Program-made: the position numbers and the translations under genes
Assembly (NCBI GenBank): GCA_002964805.2
Contig: PUDQ02000003.1
Span: 496,001-560,000, forward strand
Source of the DNA: Trametes villosa
Lineage: Eukaryota; Basidiomycota; Agaricomycetes; Polyporales; Polyporaceae
Direction of reading: 5' to 3'
DNA length: 64,000 nt
Shown: positions 59,701 through 64,000 of the stretch, piece by piece
Layout: each line of letters begins with the position of its first letter
Numbering within the stretch: position 1 is the first letter of the stretch
The notes under the pieces: model-generated
Told to the model about the DNA's origin: nothing
What the model saw: the letters and a program-made list of their open reading frames with translations, nothing else
The model's database searches: none

Positions 59701-60279
59701 GACGCACGAAGTAAAGGAGGATGAGAGCACGAGCGCAAGCAAGTAGAGTCAGCGATCGGGGTCCGATGCTAAGAGCGGAGCGCCTTTTGTGCTTGCTTTG
59801 TTGATGAGCGGTTCGGCGCTTAAATGAGCACTCTCCTACTCCGCGACTCGGACATTCGCTGTCCCTTCCTTAGCAATCCACCCTCCTTGCATCGCACCGA
59901 CACCTCTGTTCTGCCTCCTGGATAGTCGGCGACCCTATCTGAGCTGATGCGACACTCCCCGGAGGCCCACTATGCGCTCCATGCCTGCATACTAGCGCCC
60001 AGCGGAGGAATGTCCAGGCAGCCGTCCTCCCGCTGCGAGCGGTGCTGGTTTTTAATGGCCCCTGGTTCTCAGACATTGGTACGTCCAATCGCATCCGTTC
60101 GGACGGGCTGGAGCGGATGTATAGTCCGGTACAGACCCCGAACTTCTCGGACCCGCCGCGCGAGTGTGCGTTCCTCAGATTGAATGTAACTCGGGGCTCC
60201 CCTCTTCATTCCCCCCACTCCACTGCAGTCGTATCATTTGTGCACAGATATGAGAGGCTCTCCAACCTGACATAGGCAT
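59701..60279. other. Region without recognisable feature
   Basis: Mixed-composition sequence with no open frame longer than about 78 codons, no recognisable protein and no clear splice pattern. Confidence 0.5.
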
Positions 60280-60790
60280 GGTTCCTGCTGGTTTCATGGT
60301 TTCTTTTGCATATCTCAGTCTGGTTGAGTTAGCAGACGGTTACCGCTGCGTAACTCAACTCAACTGAGCCTGTATTAAATCTGGCAATGTGCTCTCACTC
60401 AGGGTGGAAAACTCTCAGCCCTGGAAGTTTCTCATCCTCAGTGAGAGCACTTGCTGATATGAAATACTCTCTATCCAACACTTGTGTGGTGTATTCAGAA
60501 GTGTTGTGCCACGGCATCACTATATGCTTTAAGTTATGGTGCATAAATGTCTCCTGCACCGTCACATATGCTAGTGATGCCTTGGAGACTTTCTTGAATC
60601 CGTCCTCGGTCGTCCACATATGTGACCGTGCCTTTTCTTTCTCTACTCCCCACAATACTCGCCAGCATCTCGTTATTGTGACAGCATTTCTTTTTGCTTG
60701 GGAATGGCTGCGTCAGCCACGCCCTCATAACTTCACATTATTAAAGGGGTTCGGCCGTAACTGAGTGCAGAGGAGATTCCTCGACGAGAC
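60280..60790. other. AT-richer island, possible transposon remnant
   Basis: Base composition drops sharply from the GC-rich surroundings. A minus-strand open frame at 60395-60655 encodes 86 residues (including WTTEDGFKKVSKASLAYV and MPWHNTSEYTTQ) that look like real protein but match no family I can name. The frame is short and has no complete neighbour. Low GC in a GC-rich fungal locus suggests an inserted and decayed element (inference). Confidence 0.45.
60323..60359. repeat. 37-nt near-perfect hairpin
   Basis: The outer arms GTTGAGTTA and TAACTCAAC are perfect inverted repeats. Inside them GCAG pairs with CTGC and CGGT with ACCG around a single T, leaving one unpaired base on each side. 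It sits at the left part of the AT-richer island. Confidence 0.85.
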
Positions 60791-61631
60791 GTCCTGGGGA
60801 GTCATTAAGCGCCCTGAATAGGCGCCCACAAGTCCTCGTTCGTCCCCACGCCGGACGGCTCGAACGCCCTACGGGGTGCAGGAAAACTTGGGAAAGCTAT
60901 GCTGTATGGGATGTGGAAGAGTCGTACTTCCGGGAGCAGCCCTCCCTGGTAGAGCCTGAATGAGAGCTCACCGATACCAGTGTGCACTCCACGGCTTCGA
61001 GGGCCAGCCAAGATGGCAAATCTCAGCCAATGTGCCCGCTAACCATAGTTCATGCGCATCGGATTTCGGTCTGATTCCGTTGGTGCGACTTTTATCGCAA
61101 TATGCGCCAACGCCTAGTCCGCGCTCGCCCATCTGCAGCGACCCTTGGCCGCGTCTGAACCCTCCACCACCGGCGGAGGAGGTGTATATTGTACTCACCT
61201 AGGCGTCCGCGCGTTTCGAATGCCATCACAGCTCTCTCGTGCCAGCGTCCGTGTCCGTGCTGGCAGCGATGTTGTTGTGCCGATTGGCCTGCTGTGAACA
61301 TCTGCGAAATCGTGTCGGCGACCGCTTGGCATGCGAGAGTGACATGCGCCGCCGGTGAGTCCCTAGTTACTGAATGTTGATCTTCCGCGATTCCAGGTGC
61401 CAGGGGCGTACTAGGATGGAAAACAGGACGGTTTCCGGCAAGGACAAGGGGCTCGAACGGTGTTCGGTCGAGTTTGCAGACATCTCGCGAGCGAACGCCA
61501 GTCGCAGGCGCGGGGACGCCGGCGGCGCCTACGCGGCCTTCCCCCACCTTCTCGCTCTCTCTCCACCACCCCTCGCCCTTTGCCACCATCAACAGCGCCC
61601 GCCTGTCCCTCGACGCTCTGATCGCCACCCG
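60791..61631. other. Intergenic region upstream of the 230-residue gene
   Basis: No recognisable gene. The last part (about 61535-61600) is pyrimidine-rich with CTCTCTCTCC, a likely promoter or transcription start region for the gene at 61632. A long minus-strand frame (61092-61847) overlaps this gene and its introns and is probably a shadow. Confidence 0.45.
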
Positions 61632-62575
61632 ATGTCCACATCGCACCGCTCGAAAACGCCCCAGCGCCTGACGCTCCCGCCGGACCTCAAGGCAGAACGT
61701 TTGGGTCAGTTCTTGTACTTTTGCAAGTGGATCAAACTTGTGCTGGGCCGCTTGGCCGTCTCCCCCCCACGCGTCCGAGACCATCTCCGACGTCGAATCG
61801 CGCCGAACGCGTGCACACGCCCTGTGGTCCGGACCCCCTGCATACACTGCACACCTGCCTGTGACACCCGCTCACCTCACCTGCAGCGCTGTTCGCCGAT
61901 GGCGCGCAGCCGTCCAAGGATGCGTACGAGGCGCTCCTCGCGAAGATCCAGAGCACGCCCGGGTGCGGCGCGTACACCCGGAAGGACCATTCTAATTACC
62001 GGACCCACATCAACCGTGAACGGACCCGACGCGCTGCGCTGCGACACTGCAACGGGGGCGACGCGCCGGCACCGACCTCGGACGACTCGCTCGCGCATCC
62101 TGCGCCCACCAGGGAGCCCGACGCGCTTTTTGCGACGCGCACGGCCGCCGACGTCCTGCGGCTCTGCGACCCCGCGGTGCGCACACAGATCATCGCGGAG
62201 CGCAACCCGGCCGCCGAGCAGTTCCTCCGCTGGGAGCGCGTCGCGGGCGTCCCCGCGGTCGAGCTCTTTTGGGCGTGGCAAGCTACGCATCGGGTGGCTA
62301 CGGCGAGGACGGCGCTGCAGAATACGGTCGAGATGGTACGTGCACGAGGGCCTGAATTCGACGTGCGGCTCTGACCACGTCTTGCGCCGCCGTTCTTTGT
62401 ACAGACGGCGGACTCGGACGTCGCGCGGGAGCTCGTCGCGTCCGGCTTGGCCTCACCGAGCCCCGGGCCTTTCGACGGCCAGCCGCCCTTCGCTGCTTCA
62501 TTTGGCGGCTGGCCTGGGGACGTGCAGGACGACCATTTCCTCGACTACCAGAATGCCTCCTCTTCGTTCATATGA
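61632..62575 (+). CDS. Unrecognised ~230-residue protein, three exons
   Basis: Exons 61632-61704, 61887-62335 and 62405-62575 join in frame. The introns are 182 nt (GTCAGT to CTGCAG) and 69 nt (GTACGT to GTACAG). The protein has a short basic N-terminus, a helical-looking segment at about residues 26-74 (DAYEALLAKIQSTPGCGAYT followed by NYRTHINRERTRR), a second helical part (about 110-174, with AERNPAAEQFLRWERV and VELFWAWQ) and a Gly/Pro/acidic C-terminus. The first segment is faintly like a homeodomain-type DNA-binding fold, but I cannot assign it. The frame is open upstream to further ATGs at 61374 and 61416. I chose 61632 because it directly follows the pyrimidine-rich stretch. Confidence 0.65.
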
Positions 62576-64000
62576 TCAGCACGCCCCTTCTTGATACATC
62601 CGCCTCTTGCTCTGCCACTGCCTTGTACAAACCAACCTCATCCCCATCCGCCTCATACATCAAGCGCGTCCCCCCTCCTCTCGTTTACATAGCAATTCTT
62701 GTACTACATGCACCACTATCATCGGAGTCCGGTACCATCCGCTCATGCACGTCCACGCCCCACAGCGCCGTCCCCACACGCCCCGGCTGAGACGACTCGG
62801 AGCGCGCCCGAGCCGCACATACCTCCAGTCGTTATCCCGCGGTGCGTCCGCCCGTCATTCCCCTCTCCATGTTTCCGCCTACACATGGCATCCGGGCCCT
62901 CCTACACATTCCCTCTCCTACACATTCCCTCTCCGCCTCCCGGGCCGCGCCGTGCGAGAGTGCGCTCGCCGCCGTTTCCTCGCTCGTCCGCAGCGCCGGC
63001 GGCGATGCACGCCCTCGCTCAGTGCCCGCCGACACGCACGGACGTACGTCGTCACGCACTAGGCCCCGCCGGCGAGCGCAAGCGCGCCCGGGCCTGCGGC
63101 AAACGTCGGCGCTGGCAGGTGCGAGCCTGAGCAGCTTGCGGTGTTTGCGCGAGCGGGGGACTTTGGTTCGTGGTTCTACAAGCGGCGGAACCGGGTGGCG
63201 CGTCGGGCGCGTCCCGGGCTCCGCGCATACGATCTACTTGCCCATCGTCTTCAAGCTTCAAGCTTCAAGTCCCGGCGGACGTGCTTGTATTCCAAGCTCC
63301 CAGTCTCTCGACGGCCGTCCGAGTTGTCGAGCAGCAGAAGCCGCGGCAAGCGGCGCGCGGTCCACGCGGATACAGACGGCGGGGACGCGGGCGACGACTT
63401 CCAGTGACCGCGTGCGTATACGTACCGCGCTCGGTCCCGGGTCTATCGCAGCGCGTGCAGATGGGCGTCGCTTGAGCGTACGCCGTGAGCGTCGAGGCCC
63501 GAGTGCGAGCCAGTAACGCGCCGATGGAAGCGGCGCGTCGTGCAAGTCTGGTGCACTCCAGGACGAGGACGGGCGACTGTGCCCATGCGGGGCCGCTGAA
63601 TATGGGCCCCGCACTCCGAGTCTCAGCTGATAGGTGCAACGCCCGCCGTGCCGGGATATGCTAGGCTCGCGGGTCGAAACGTCCGCGTCGGATGGCGCGG
63701 CGCGCCCTAACTATGCGGCCAACCCGAGGTAGCGCATCCCGACGTTTGTGCATTGTGCGCATGTAAGTATCAGTTCGGGGCGACATGCGCCGCGCGGCAT
63801 CGTACATTATATCTACTCCTACACATTTGATACGAAAATGTCCTGTGAATACGCATATTTGAGCTCCTACTCCTTGCGGTGCGAGTCTGCGCCGTCCTGC
63901 TGCTCCGGGGGTGGCCACGGGGCTTCGCCCTTGCGGATTTCAACGCCATGGTCCTTCGTCTCGGGCTAACAGTGCGTGTAGCCGTTAGGATTGGTCGAGG
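62576..64000. other. Right flank, no gene supported
   Basis: GC-rich sequence with many short overlapping open frames on both strands and no recognisable protein, RNA gene or mobile element. A small direct repeat, CTTCAAG three times, is near 63249-63269. Confidence 0.5.

Noticed and set aside
61092..61847. Minus-strand open frame of 251 codons
   Set aside because: It overlaps exon 1 and intron 1 of the 230-residue gene and has no recognisable motif or splice support.

Overview
The window looks like nuclear DNA of a filamentous basidiomycete, probably an Agaricomycete. The evidence is the high GC content, the dense spliceosomal introns of about 50-70 nt with GTRNGT donors, CTNAC-type branch sites and YAG acceptors, and one gene of clear fungal type: a Bem2-like RhoGAP of about 2,175 residues in 12 coding exons (49869-57345). 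The species assignment is inference from these traits.

Bases 1 to about 51722 are a head-to-tail tandem array on the + strand with a period of 9.5-10.4 kb. Each unit (called U1 to U5, starting at the ATGs at 42, 10245, 20217, 30102 and 39937) has the same parts in the same order: a promoter with a CArG-box-like palindrome and a 5'-UTR intron, exon 1 of the Bem2-like gene, a hypervariable intron 1, the first part of exon 2, a fusion point inside the PH/RasGEF_N linker, a G-rich 15-bp minisatellite, and about 7.5 kb of GC-rich filler. The sixth copy, U6, is the intact gene, at the right edge. The left edge lies outside the window. The unit length resembles fungal rDNA, but no rRNA sequence is present.

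The five upstream copies are not full genes. They encode 422-546 residues: the Ser/Pro-rich disordered N-terminus, plus half a PH domain in U1 only, plus a new Arg-rich tail. Their reading frames are intact. Between U1 and U6 a hand count of exon 2 gives about 57 synonymous against 6 amino-acid-changing codons. The small copy-specific indels at the U2-U5 junctions all keep one frame. The filler behaves differently: it has indels that are not multiples of three and no conserved reading frame, yet several + strand intron signals recur in all five units. Adjacent units also share long blocks with no visible difference (2.1, 1.4 and 4.2 kb), as expected from gene conversion or unequal exchange, or from assembly error.

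To the right of the intact gene lie a region without a confident gene, a perfect 9-bp minisatellite inside a GCGAC/GTCGC-dense kilobase (about 58441-59700), an AT-richer island with a 37-nt hairpin and a small unrecognised ORF (about 60280-60790), and a three-exon gene for an unrecognised protein of about 230 residues (61632-62575). The last 1.4 kb shows nothing I can support as a gene.
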